Assembly: GCA_019421385.1 (NCBI GenBank) | Contig: JAHZFK010000007.1 | Location: 29,721 to 83,358, forward strand | Source: Clostridiales bacterium | Lineage (GTDB): Bacteria > Bacillota > Clostridia > Oscillospirales > Butyricicoccaceae | Reading direction: 5' to 3' | Length of the DNA: 53,638 nucleotides | Part shown: positions 1 through 8,306 of the stretch, one piece after another | How positions within the stretch are numbered: position 1 is the first letter of the stretch | How the letters are laid out: each line of letters starts with the position of its first letter | Notes under the pieces: model-generated | The model's database searches: none | Seen by the model: only the letters and a program-made list of their open reading frames with translations | Told to the model about the DNA's origin: nothing | Position numbers and translations under genes: made by a program

Positions 1-999
1 GAAATCTACAAAAAGGTCAGCCCGTCTATCGTTTCGGTCATTTCGACCACCGCGAGCGGGACGGGTTCCGGCTCGGGCGTTATCATGAGTGAGGACGGCT
101 ACATCATCACCAACAACCATGTGGTCGAGGATGCCCAGAGCGTGACCGTGCAGCTGAGCGACGGCAAGCAGTACGATGCCACGATCATCGGCACGGATGA
201 GCAGACCGATCTGGCAGTGCTCAAAGTCGAGCCGGAAGAGAAACTGACCGCTGCGGAATTCGGTGACTCGGATGAGCTGCAGCCCGGCGAATATGCCTAT
301 GCCATTGGCTCGCCCGGCGGCGTACAGTTTGCCAACACGATCACCGGCGGCCGCATTTCCGCCATCAACCGTGACGTGACCATCAACGACCGCGTCATGA
401 CCCTGATCCAGACCGACGCTTCCATCAACCCCGGTAACTCGGGCGGCGCGCTGATCAACAAGTATGGTCAGGTGGTCGGCATTACCTCCGCGAAGCTGTC
501 CAGCAGCGGCTTTGGCGAGGCTTCGGTCGAGGGCATGGGCTTTGCCATCCCGATCAATACGGTAAAGGAAGTTGTTGACGAGCTGATTGCCAACGGCTAT
601 GTGGCAGGCCGCCCGTCCATCGGCATTACGGGCAGCAACGTGGAGTCTGCCGACGGCAGCATCGCGGGTGTTCAGGTTTACTCGATTGACTCTCGCGCCA
701 AGGCAGCAAGCGAAGGCTTGCAGGTGGGCGATATCATCACCGCAGTCAATGGCACCCCGACCCCGACAATGGATGATATCAACGCGATCAAGGAAGATAT
801 GAAGGCGGGCGACAAGCTGACGCTGACGGTCTACCGTATTTCGACCGGCAAGATGGTCAACCTGACCGTGACGCTGACCGACGCGCACGATCTGGAGGGC
901 GAAGACCCGGCAGCGGAAAGCGAGCAGAACAGCCAGAACAGCCAGTACGGTAACGGCGGTTCGCAGTATCAGAATCCGTTCTCGTACTTCGGTTGGTAA
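1..999 (+). CDS. htrA: HtrA/DegP-type serine protease, 5' end outside window
   Basis: This is a trypsin-like serine protease for envelope quality control, normally anchored by an N-terminal membrane segment that lies before this window. The open frame runs from base 1. The catalytic triad is visible: His at 118-120 (NNHVV), Asp at 208-210 (TDLAVLKV) and Ser at 439-441 (GNSGGAL). A PDZ domain follows at about 600-870 (GRPSIGI, then LQVGDIITAVNG). The protein ends in a Gln/Asn/Ser-rich tail. The Met at 85 is internal to the protease domain and is not the start. A double hairpin terminator follows directly. Family assignment is firm; the exact paralogue (HtrA, HtrB or YycK type) cannot be told from this part. 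Confidence 0.93.
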   Translation, partial: EIYKKVSPSIVSVISTTASGTGSGSGVIMSEDGYIITNNHVVEDAQSVTVQLSDGKQYDATIIGTDEQTDLAVLKVEPEEKLTAAEFGDSDELQPGEYAYAIGSPGGVQFANTITGGRISAINRDVTINDRVMTLIQTDASINPGNSGGALINKYGQVVGITSAKLSSSGFGEASVEGMGFAIPINTVKEVVDELIANGYVAGRPSIGITGSNVESADGSIAGVQVYSIDSRAKAASEGLQVGDIITAVNGTPTPTMDDINAIKEDMKAGDKLTLTVYRISTGKMVNLTVTLTDAHDLEGEDPAAESEQNSQNSQYGNGGSQYQNPFSYFGW

Positions 1000-1023
1000 A
1001 ATGACTTCGGTTGAACCATGTAT

Positions 1024-1086
1024 CAAAAGCCCGGCTGAGCCGGGCTTTTGACAAAAAAGAACCGCCACTTGGCGGTTCTTTTTTTG
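1024..1086. terminator. Two tandem hairpins, bidirectional terminator
   Basis: The first hairpin has 12-bp arms (1024-1035 and 1039-1050) around a 3-nt loop. The second (1053-1066 and 1071-1084) ends in a run of T on the plus strand and is preceded by A on the other strand. It lies between the convergent htrA and DUF815 genes and can stop both. Confidence 0.85.
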
Positions 1087-1113
1087 TTATATATGCAGTT
1101 TGTGTGCGGCTAG

Positions 1114-2319
1114 TTATTTTTCGTATTTTTCCGCCATCTGCTGACTGATGAACTGGCGCGCGGTGCGCGGAGAACGTCCGTTGCGGCGAAGCGCGAACCG
1201 TTCCGCGAGCAGGTGCAGCTGATCTTCCGGCAGAGCAAGGCCGCTTTCCGCGGCAAGCTGGTCGACGATGTACAGATATTCGTCCTTGTCCGGCACAGAG
1301 AAGGTGATTTCCAGACCGAACCGGTCGGACAGCGAGGTGACCGTCTCCAGACTGTCGCGCACGCGGACTTCGTCACCCTCGCGGTCGGCAAAACTCTCGC
1401 GAATAAGGTGACGGCGGTTGCTGGTTGCATAAATGACCAGATTAGCGGGTTTGCCTGCCAGTCCGCCCTCGATAAACGCCTTGAGCGCGGCAAAGTTATC
1501 GTCCTCGCGGCTGAAGCTGAGGTCATCCAGAAAGACAATGAATCGGAACGGCGAACGCAGCGTCTCTGCGAAAATTTTCGGGAAGCAGGTGATGTGCCGC
1601 GGCGACATTTCAATGATCTTGAGGCCACGCTCGGCATATTCATTGACCACAGCCTTGACGGTCGAGGATTTACCCGTGCCCTTGTCGCCATACAGCAGGA
1701 TGTTGTTGGCCTCACGTCCGTCGAGGAATGCGCGGGTGTTTTTCAGGATCTGCTGCTTTTGGCGCTCGTAGCCGGGTAGGTCGCGTAGACGGATGGAATC
1801 CGGATGCACGATCGGTGCAATCGTGCCGTCGTCCTGTACGGCAAAGGCAGAGGATTGTGCAAAAAAACCGTAGCCTTGTGCGCAGTAGTAGCTGGCCAGT
1901 GCCGCGCCGTCCCGGAAGGGAAGCGGAGACGAAGCAGGGAAGTCCGGCAGCGTCAGCAAGGCGGGCGCGTTGTACCGTCCCGCGGCGGCGGCCTTGAGCG
2001 CTGCGCCGTCAATGGCGAGCAGCGCGTTCAGCGTTTCGATATCGAGCGTTGCCGCATCGAGCAGCGCGGACGCAGGGGCGGCAAGCGTGTCGGTCAGGGT
2101 ATTTACATCATAGTGGACAGCGTCGAGCAGCGCCTGCGATGCATCGCCGCAGGCATATTGCACGGCGCACAGTGCGCCGTAGGCATCGGCAAAGCATTCT
2201 GCGTTTGCGCTATCCAGAAAGCCCAGCGTCTCCAAATAGGCATGTACCAGCGGATGCTGCTGCAGGCCGCGCAGCGCGGAAAGCGCGCGCAGACGCAGGG
2301 AAAGGGCGGAAAGTTCCAT
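1114..2319 (-). CDS. DUF815 family AAA-type ATPase
   Basis: A 401-residue P-loop ATPase of the DUF815 family, whose cellular role is not established. The C-terminal half carries Walker A (GDKGTGKSS, about residue 212) and Walker B (FIVFLDDLSF, about 275), then a sensor-like segment (YATSNRRHL) and a C-terminal lid region. The N-terminal 180 residues are helical and Ala/Leu rich. The open frame extends 23 codons further upstream, but the ATG at 2319 has a GGAGGG ribosome binding site 7 nt ahead, so that start is preferred. It is a single-gene unit convergent with htrA. Confidence 0.85.
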   Translation of the reverse strand: MELSALSLRLRALSALRGLQQHPLVHAYLETLGFLDSANAECFADAYGALCAVQYACGDASQALLDAVHYDVNTLTDTLAAPASALLDAATLDIETLNALLAIDGAALKAAAAGRYNAPALLTLPDFPASSPLPFRDGAALASYYCAQGYGFFAQSSAFAVQDDGTIAPIVHPDSIRLRDLPGYERQKQQILKNTRAFLDGREANNILLYGDKGTGKSSTVKAVVNEYAERGLKIIEMSPRHITCFPKIFAETLRSPFRFIVFLDDLSFSREDDNFAALKAFIEGGLAGKPANLVIYATSNRRHLIRESFADREGDEVRVRDSLETVTSLSDRFGLEITFSVPDKDEYLYIVDQLAAESGLALPEDQLHLLAERFALRRNGRSPRTARQFISQQMAEKYEK

Positions 2320-2356
2320 GGCTGTTCCCTCCAGGGATGAATTTTTGTGCAGCATC

Positions 2357-2385
2357 AGCATAGCACACTTCAGCACGCTTTTCAA
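2357..2385 (-). promoter_or_regulatory. Promoter for the DUF815 gene
   Basis: On the minus strand TTGAAA (2380-2385) and TATGCT (2357-2362) are separated by 17 nt. The hexamers lie about 40 nt before the DUF815 start. Confidence 0.55.
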
Positions 2386-2410
2386 CATAGCATGACAATA
2401 GTCTATGTTG
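2383..2410. repeat. 8-bp inverted repeat between divergent genes
   Basis: CAACATAG (2383-2390) and CTATGTTG (2403-2410) form a perfect inverted repeat with a 12-nt gap. The left arm overlaps the -35 of the minus-strand promoter and the right arm abuts the ribosome binding site of the DUF3343 gene. It could be an operator or a small mRNA hairpin. Confidence 0.4.
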
Positions 2411-2425
2411 GAGGGAGAGTCAGCA

Positions 2426-2665
2426 ATGAGCCAATATGCTCTTTTGATATGCCGCAGTCAGACCGAAGCGGTCGGTCTGCGGCGCCATTTGGGACAGATG
2501 GGAGTGCCGGGAGAGATCGTGCGTCCGCCGCGACATGCGCGCACGGATTCCTGTGGCTGGGCGGTGCGCGTCGGTGCGCAGCAGTCGGAGGAAGCGCTTC
2601 GCCGGCTGCGGCAGCTGGGTATCTCGCCTTGCCGTGTCATACCGGACGAGGGGGCGAGCGTATGA
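2426..2665 (+). CDS. DUF3343, putative Se/S carrier-like protein
   Basis: A 79-residue protein resembling DUF3343, small proteins often encoded beside cysteine desulfurases and thought to carry selenium or sulfur. Visible features are an N-terminal beta strand (YALLICRSQTEAVGLRRHL), a central Arg/Pro-rich turn and a Cys (ISPCRV) near the C-terminus. The ATG at 2426 follows a GGAGGG site; an ATG-less extension upstream is rejected. Its stop overlaps the start of the aminotransferase gene by four bases (ATGA), which supports translational coupling and a shared pathway. The role is inferred from context. Confidence 0.7.
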   Translation: MSQYALLICRSQTEAVGLRRHLGQMGVPGEIVRPPRHARTDSCGWAVRVGAQQSEEALRRLRQLGISPCRVIPDEGASV

Positions 2666-3789
2666 TCTATTTGGATAACGCAGCGACCACGCTGCATAAG
2701 CCGCGCGCGGTGGATGAAGCGATGCGCCGCGCGATGCACGCGGCGGCTGGTTATGCGCGCGGCGGCTATGCGGCCGCGATGCGCGCAGGGGAAACCGTAT
2801 ACGCCTGTCGGGAGCAGGCAGCGGCGCTCTTCGGCGTGCAGGATCCGGCGCGCGTGGTGTTCACGATGAACGCCACGCACGCGCTCAATCTGGCGATCCA
2901 TGCGCTGGCACAGCTGGAAACGCGCGTCGTGGTCAGCGGCTATGAGCACAATGCGGTCATGCGGCCGCTTGTGCTGCGCGGCATCGAGCCGGTCGTGCTG
3001 GATACACCGCTGTGGGACGGGGAGGCGATGGTGCAGCGGGCAAAGCAGGCGCTGGAAGATGGGGCGGAGCTGTTTATCCTCAACCATGTGTCCAACGTGT
3101 TCGGCTTTGCCACGCCGTTTGAGCAAATCGCAGACCTGCTGGATGCGGCGGGTGTGCCGCTGATTCTGGATGCATCGCAGTCCGCAGGCATCATCGAGAT
3201 CGACGTGCGGCGGCATCCGTGTTTGGCGGCGGTCTGTATGCCGGGACACAAGGGGCTGTACGGCCCGCAGGGTACGGGCATCCTGCTTGCGCTCGACGAC
3301 CGGATCACGGCGCATCCGCTGCTCGCGGGCGGCACAGGCAGCCGCTCGGAGGAAATGCAGCAGCCGGACTTCCTGCCGGACGCGCTGGAAAGCGGCACGC
3401 CGAATGTGCCGGGCATTGCAGGGTTGGCCGCTGGACTGGCATTTGTGCGGTCGGTTGGCCCCGCTAACATTCTGGCGCACGAACAGCATTTGCTGCGCGA
3501 ATTTGTCCGCGCATTGGAGCAGGAAAAGCGCATTGAGTGCTTTTCCCATCCCGATCAAACCGGGGTTGTGTCCGTGCGCGTGCACGGCGCGGCCTGCGAG
3601 GCGGTGGCGGAAATGCTTGCGCGGCAGGGGGTTGCCGTGCGTGCGGGCCTGCACTGCGCGCCGTTGGCACACCGCACCGCAGGCACGGAAGAAAGCGGCA
3701 CGATCCGCTTTTCGCTCTCGTTTTACTCGACGGCGCACCAGCTGGAACACGCCGCCGAGCTGCTCTGCCAAACCGTAAAAAATCTGTGA
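2662..3789 (+). CDS. Class V aminotransferase, cysteine desulfurase family
   Basis: A 375-residue PLP enzyme of the cysteine desulfurase-like class V family (the TIGR01977 type). It opens with MIYLDNAATT, typical of NifS-like proteins. The PLP lysine sits in MPGHKGLYGPQGTG, and a Cys in a late loop (GLHCAP) is placed like the sulfur-accepting Cys of desulfurases. It likely removes S or Se from Cys or selenocysteine and passes it to the DUF3343 partner encoded just upstream with a 4-nt overlap. It is not the housekeeping IscS or SufS, since no scaffold gene is adjacent. The upstream in-frame ATG at 2347 is rejected. Confidence 0.85.
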   Translation: MIYLDNAATTLHKPRAVDEAMRRAMHAAAGYARGGYAAAMRAGETVYACREQAAALFGVQDPARVVFTMNATHALNLAIHALAQLETRVVVSGYEHNAVMRPLVLRGIEPVVLDTPLWDGEAMVQRAKQALEDGAELFILNHVSNVFGFATPFEQIADLLDAAGVPLILDASQSAGIIEIDVRRHPCLAAVCMPGHKGLYGPQGTGILLALDDRITAHPLLAGGTGSRSEEMQQPDFLPDALESGTPNVPGIAGLAAGLAFVRSVGPANILAHEQHLLREFVRALEQEKRIECFSHPDQTGVVSVRVHGAACEAVAEMLARQGVAVRAGLHCAPLAHRTAGTEESGTIRFSLSFYSTAHQLEHAAELLCQTVKNL

Positions 3790-3888
3790 ATACGCTATAC
3801 AGGGGACGGGATTTGTGGTAGTATAAATAAGGAAAAAATCTGCCTTTCGCGCAAAGAAAGGCCGTGAATTTACAGGACAGGTGGCTTT

Positions 3889-4788
3889 ATGGAGGCTTTT
3901 CAAAACATTTTCATTCCGCCCCTTCAGAATTTCGACCTGCTTTCGTCGCTTAAAAGCGGAATTGCATCTTTGCAGACCGCGGGGCTGACGGACGTGGTCG
4001 ATATTCTGATTGTAGCCTACATCATCTACCGCATGATGAAGCTGCTCAAGGATACCAGCGCGGCACGGCTGGCCAAGGGCATCCTTGTGTTGGCGCTGGT
4101 GATGCTGCTGGCAAGCTGGTTTGGGCTGACGTCGATTTCCTATATCCTGCGCATGGCAGTGTACTATGCGCCGTTCGTGCTGGTTATCATTTTCCAGCCG
4201 GAGCTGCGCCGTCTGCTCGAGCAGCTGGGCAAGGGCAACCTGAGCCGGTTGCTGGTGCCGTCGGATGACCCGGATGAGATCGAAGCGGCGATCAACGCAA
4301 CGGTTTCGGCCTGCGCGGATATGTCCAAGACCAAAACCGGTGTGCTGATCGTGTTCGAGCGGAAGGAGCGCTTGGGAGAGATCGCCGCGACCGGCACGCA
4401 GCTGGACGCCGACCCGTCACCCGAGCTGCTCAAAAACATCTTTTTCAAAAATAGTCCGCTGCATGACGGCGCGCTGATTATACGCGCGGGTAAAATCTAT
4501 GCAGCCGGCTGTGTGCTGCCGCTTTCGGGCAGCCAGACTCTGTCGCGTGATTTGGGCACGCGGCACCGTGCTGCGGTCGGCATGAGCGAATCGTCCGACA
4601 GCGTGCTGGTCGTCGTGTCCGAGGAAACGGGCGCGATCTCTGTCGCCATCGGCGGTATGCTCAAGCGGCATCTGTCGCCTGAAGTGCTCAAGAAAGTGCT
4701 CGAAGCTGAATTGTTGGAGCCGGAAAAACCGGATAAGCGCCGCATTTCTTCCCTTCGGAACATCTGGAAGAGAGGTGCGGGCAAATGA
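3889..4788 (+). CDS. cdaA: Diadenylate cyclase CdaA
   Basis: A 299-residue membrane enzyme that condenses two ATP to cyclic di-AMP, a messenger for potassium and osmotic balance. Three membrane helices lie in residues 30-105. The DAC domain follows with its two signature motifs, DGA (193-195, in LHDGALII) and RHR (225-227, in LGTRHRAAVG). The ATG at 3889 has an AGGACAGG site upstream. A small hairpin (3842-3848 with 3856-3862) precedes that site. The stop overlaps cdaR by four bases, the usual cdaA-cdaR coupling. No glmM follows, unlike in Bacillus. Confidence 0.96.
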   Translation: MEAFQNIFIPPLQNFDLLSSLKSGIASLQTAGLTDVVDILIVAYIIYRMMKLLKDTSAARLAKGILVLALVMLLASWFGLTSISYILRMAVYYAPFVLVIIFQPELRRLLEQLGKGNLSRLLVPSDDPDEIEAAINATVSACADMSKTKTGVLIVFERKERLGEIAATGTQLDADPSPELLKNIFFKNSPLHDGALIIRAGKIYAAGCVLPLSGSQTLSRDLGTRHRAAVGMSESSDSVLVVVSEETGAISVAIGGMLKRHLSPEVLKKVLEAELLEPEKPDKRRISSLRNIWKRGAGK

Positions 4789-6149
4789 AGCAGTTTACGA
4801 AAAAGCATGATATCTGGCTGCGTCTGCTGTCGCTTTTGCTCGCGTTCGTTTTGTGGATCGTCGTGCGCGATATTGAAAACCCGAGCAAGCAGACCATCAT
4901 CCGCGATGTGGAGGTCAAGCTGAGCGGTGCGGAGCAGCTGATGGACAATTACGGCCTTTCCGTGATCGAATATACCACGGCGATCGACGTGGAGGTTGAA
5001 GGCCCGAATAACGAGATCACCGACAGCACGTTCCGCAAGAAGGTCAGCGCAACCGTTGACGTTTCGGATATTACGGACGGCGCTGGTGAATACGCGCTGA
5101 CGCCGCAGATCACCACCGGCAGCTATAATGTCGATTCGGTGCGCACCGAGCCGGCGACGGTTCGTGTGCTGGTGGATAAGGTGACGAGTATCAGCGTTCC
5201 GGTTCGTGTGGAAACAACGGGAACCGTGGCGGATGGCAGCCGTGCGGGCACACCCGAGCCGACCACGACCAAGGAGGTCACGATTTCCGGACCGGAAGCG
5301 GAATTGCAGGAAGTGGCTTATGCATACGGCACGATCGACGTGACCGGCAAGTCCTCCACCTTCACCGGGGAGTGCAGCATCGCGCTGTATAACGACGCGG
5401 GCGAGCCGATCACCGGCACGCATGTGACGAGCCAGACCGATACGATCACGGTGCGTGTGCCGATCTATCCGGTGGAAAGTGTGCCGCTGACGGTTTCCTT
5501 GACCGACGGCGAGACGCTCAAGGAGGAACAGGTGGATGTCAGTATCAATCCGCCGTCTATCACGCTCATCGGCGATCAGAAGACACTGGCCGGTATCACG
5601 GAGATCAACCTCGGCACCATCGCTTTGGATGATGCACGCACCGGCGTTCCGGTGGAAATGGAGATCCCGCTGCCGGAGGGTGTGCGGCTGGACAGCGGCC
5701 AGCCATCGACCGCAGAGGTGACGATCAGTGTCAAGGAGCAGGAGAACGTCTCCACCCGTAAGGTGCAGGTGACCAAATTCGTGCCGACCGACACCGCACA
5801 GGAGGAGACCCCATATTCGGTCAGCGTTCTGACCGAGTCGGTCGAGATAGAACTGCGCGGCAGCGAAAACGCGCTGGAGCAGGTGGACGTGAACAGTTTG
5901 TCAATTGGGTTGACCTTTGATTCGGTATCGCTTGGTTTGGGTACACATAAAGTTAAGGGTCAGGTGGCTGCCACTGGACTGCCTGCCGGCGTAACGCTGG
6001 TCGGCAGTGATGTGGAGGTCGAAATCGAAATCACCGGGCCGGGAGGCGAGGAGACGGTAACGCCGCCCGATGCATCCGATCCGGCACAGGACGGACAGAC
6101 CGGGGATAGCGGTGCTGCGTCACCGCAGGAAGGCGGGGACGGCGCATGA
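4785..6149 (+). CDS. cdaR: CdaR, YbbR-domain regulator of CdaA
   Basis: A 454-residue protein with one N-terminal membrane helix (about residues 10-28) and an extracellular part made of repeated YbbR domains, consistent with four repeats. In this family it binds and tunes CdaA. The C-terminal 35 residues are a low-complexity Gly/Pro/Asp/Gln tail. The gene overlaps both cdaA and the downstream FAD protein by ATGA, so it sits inside an operon. Confidence 0.93.
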   Translation: MKQFTKKHDIWLRLLSLLLAFVLWIVVRDIENPSKQTIIRDVEVKLSGAEQLMDNYGLSVIEYTTAIDVEVEGPNNEITDSTFRKKVSATVDVSDITDGAGEYALTPQITTGSYNVDSVRTEPATVRVLVDKVTSISVPVRVETTGTVADGSRAGTPEPTTTKEVTISGPEAELQEVAYAYGTIDVTGKSSTFTGECSIALYNDAGEPITGTHVTSQTDTITVRVPIYPVESVPLTVSLTDGETLKEEQVDVSINPPSITLIGDQKTLAGITEINLGTIALDDARTGVPVEMEIPLPEGVRLDSGQPSTAEVTISVKEQENVSTRKVQVTKFVPTDTAQEETPYSVSVLTESVEIELRGSENALEQVDVNSLSIGLTFDSVSLGLGTHKVKGQVAATGLPAGVTLVGSDVEVEIEITGPGGEETVTPPDASDPAQDGQTGDSGAASPQEGGDGA

Positions 6150-7732
6150 GTTTGATGGTGAGCAACATCCGCCTGCCGTTTGACGTGCCGGAAGAACAGG
6201 CGCTGACGGAGGCGCGGCAGCTGACCGGTCTGGTGTCTGATGATGTGCAGGCGGCAGTGTACCGCGTCAGCATCGACGCGCGGCGCGATAAAATCTTTCG
6301 CGTCTATTCTGTGCGGCTGGATGCGCCCGTGGACGAAAAGGCATTTGCAGAAAAACTGCAAATGCCCTTCGTGCGTTATAAACCTGATGAAAAAATCGCA
6401 GCGCCCTGCGGCAGCAAGCGGCTGGAGCATCGTCCGGTCGTGGTCGGATTGGGGCCTGCGGGTCTGTTTGCCGCGTACACGTTGGCAAGACACGGCTATG
6501 CGCCGCTTGTTTTGGAGCGCGGCGGCGATCTGGACGCGCGCGACCGTGAAGTGCAGGCCTTTTGGAACGGCGGCACGCTGGACACCGAGAGCAACATCCA
6601 GTTTGGCGAAGGTGGCGCGGGCGCATATTCGGACGGCAAGCTGACCACGCGTATTGGCGACCCGCTGTGCGACACGGTGCTGGAAACGCTGGCGGCGCAC
6701 GGCGCACCGTCGGATATCATCAAAAAGGCAAAGCCCCATGTGGGAACGGATATTCTGAAAAATGTGGTGCGCGCCATGCGGCGTGAGATCATCCGAAACG
6801 GCGGCGAAGTGAGGTTTGGCACGCAATTGACCGGCGTTTCGGTCAAAAACGGCGTGCTGCGCGGCGTGCAGGCGGACGGTGACGAGATCGCTTGCGAGCG
6901 GATGGTGCTGGCAATCGGCCATTCGGCGCGCGATACCTTTGATGCGCTGCATCAAAATGGGGTATACTTTGAGCCGAAGGCGTTTTCGGTCGGCGTGCGC
7001 ATCGAGCATCTGCAAAGTGAGATCGACCGCGCGCTGTACGGCAAATATGCGGGGCATCCGCTGCTGCCTCCTGCGGAATACAACCTGTCCCGCCGCGAGG
7101 GCGGACGAGCCTGCTATTCGTTCTGCATGTGCCCGGGCGGCGTAGTTGTCGCAGCGCAGAGCGAGGAAAACACGGTCGTGACCAACGGCATGAGCTATCA
7201 TGCGCGTGACGGCAAAAACGCCAATGCCGCGCTGGCAGTGTCGGTGGACCCAAAGGACTTTGATGACGGAACGCCGTTCGGCGGTGTGGCTTTGCAGCGA
7301 CAGATCGAACGCGCGGCGTTCGCGCAGACCGGTTCGTACCGTGCGCCCTGTCAGCGTGTGGGCGATTTTCTGGCGGGGCGGCCGAGCACGCGCGCCGGTG
7401 CGGTGCAACCGAGCTACCCGCTGGGCGTGCATTTCGGGGAAGCGGCGGCGTGTCTGCCGGATTTTGCGCAGAACATGCTGCGGGACAGCCTGCCGTATTT
7501 CGGTCGAAAAATCCGCGGCTTTGATGCAGCCGATGCACTGCTGACTGGGCCGGAGACCCGCACTTCTTCTCCCGTGCGCATGAAGCGCGGAGAAGATTTG
7601 TTCGGCCTGGGCTGCCAAGGTGTGATTCCCTGTGGCGAGGGTGCGGGCTATGCGGGCGGCATCATGTCCGCGGCGGTGGACGGCATCCGAGCCGCGCACC
7701 GCATTATGGAGGAATACGCGCCGCTTGCGTGA
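6146..7732 (+). CDS. NAD(P)/FAD-dependent protein (COG2509 type)
   Basis: A 528-residue flavoprotein of the COG2509 family, whose substrate is unknown. An N-terminal domain of about 95 residues precedes a Rossmann FAD site (VVGLGPAGLFAAYTLARHG, about 97-115) with an acidic end of strand 2 (VLERGG). A second conserved part is IQFGEGGAGAYSDGKL, and a C-terminal FAD-contact stretch is GEGAGYAGGIMSAAVDG. This arrangement resembles thioredoxin-reductase-fold oxidoreductases without a CxxC centre. It starts by ATGA overlap with cdaR, so the two are likely co-translated. Confidence 0.88.
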   Translation: MSLMVSNIRLPFDVPEEQALTEARQLTGLVSDDVQAAVYRVSIDARRDKIFRVYSVRLDAPVDEKAFAEKLQMPFVRYKPDEKIAAPCGSKRLEHRPVVVGLGPAGLFAAYTLARHGYAPLVLERGGDLDARDREVQAFWNGGTLDTESNIQFGEGGAGAYSDGKLTTRIGDPLCDTVLETLAAHGAPSDIIKKAKPHVGTDILKNVVRAMRREIIRNGGEVRFGTQLTGVSVKNGVLRGVQADGDEIACERMVLAIGHSARDTFDALHQNGVYFEPKAFSVGVRIEHLQSEIDRALYGKYAGHPLLPPAEYNLSRREGGRACYSFCMCPGGVVVAAQSEENTVVTNGMSYHARDGKNANAALAVSVDPKDFDDGTPFGGVALQRQIERAAFAQTGSYRAPCQRVGDFLAGRPSTRAGAVQPSYPLGVHFGEAAACLPDFAQNMLRDSLPYFGRKIRGFDAADALLTGPETRTSSPVRMKRGEDLFGLGCQGVIPCGEGAGYAGGIMSAAVDGIRAAHRIMEEYAPLA

Positions 7733-7774
7733 TGCGCGGTGCAAGAGGCAATACAAAGAAATGGAGCGATTCAA

Positions 7775-8188
7775 TTGACCCAGCAAGGAACCATTAAAAA
7801 GATACTGCCCGGCGGCATGGCGGAAATTGAAGTGACCCGCCGTTCGGCTTGCGGGCATGACTGCGCGAAATGCGGCGGCTGCGGCGGACTGGAGACGCAG
7901 ACACTGTATGTTACCGCGCGCAACCGCGCGGAGGCGCAGGTGGGCGAGCGCGTGCTGATCGAGGGCGAAACCGGACAGGTGCTCGGTTATGCAGGACTGG
8001 CGTATCTGCTGCCGGTGGTGCTGTTTTTCATTGGTTACGGCGCGGGTAGCGCGCTGCAAAAGGGCGCGGGTGTATCGGCGTTATGTGGTGGCGTGTTGTT
8101 TGCCGCAGGCATCGTGGCGGCGATCCTTTTCAGCCGCGAGATGAAGCGCAAGAACAGCGTGCCGTTTGAAATCACAAAAAAGCTCTGA
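7775..8188 (+). CDS. SoxR-reducing system protein RseC family
   Basis: A 137-residue membrane protein of the RseC/MucC family, known from SoxR reduction and Rnf-linked electron transfer. A Cys cluster near the N-terminus (ACGHDCAKCGGCGG) could hold a metal or Fe-S centre. Two membrane helices follow at about residues 70-88 and 95-115. I chose the TTG at 7775 because GGAG lies 8 nt ahead and the family begins close to this point; an in-frame GTG at 7739 has no clear ribosome binding site. It lies 42 nt after the flavoprotein gene, which suggests a redox link. Confidence 0.8.
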   Translation: MTQQGTIKKILPGGMAEIEVTRRSACGHDCAKCGGCGGLETQTLYVTARNRAEAQVGERVLIEGETGQVLGYAGLAYLLPVVLFFIGYGAGSALQKGAGVSALCGGVLFAAGIVAAILFSREMKRKNSVPFEITKKL

Positions 8189-8227
8189 ATTTTTTGTGAA
8201 TTTTTACTGATTTTGTGCCGTTTGCCC

Positions 8228-8256
8228 TTGTGCTATTGGAAAAAGTTCGGTACAAT
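8228..8256 (+). promoter_or_regulatory. Promoter for the DUF5685 operon
   Basis: TTGTGC (8228-8233) and TACAAT (8251-8256) are separated by exactly 17 nt. They lie 50 nt before the DUF5685 start, in an A/T-rich gap after the rseC-like gene. Confidence 0.65.
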
Positions 8257-8306
8257 AGGTTGAATACGCAAGGCCGTGTGACAACACGGCGGGAAAGGGT
8301 TGTGAA

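Noticed and set aside
3790..3888. Promoter for cdaA
   Set aside because: A TATAAA at 3822 is present but no acceptable -35 lies at 16-18 nt, so I do not call it.
2458..3903. 481-codon minus-strand open frame
   Set aside because: It is antisense to the aminotransferase gene, with Arg/His/Cys-rich composition and no domain.
5960..8059. 699-codon minus-strand open frame
   Set aside because: It is an antisense shadow of cdaR, the flavoprotein and rseC. Its His/Arg/Gln-rich composition and lack of motifs are typical of such shadows in GC-rich DNA.
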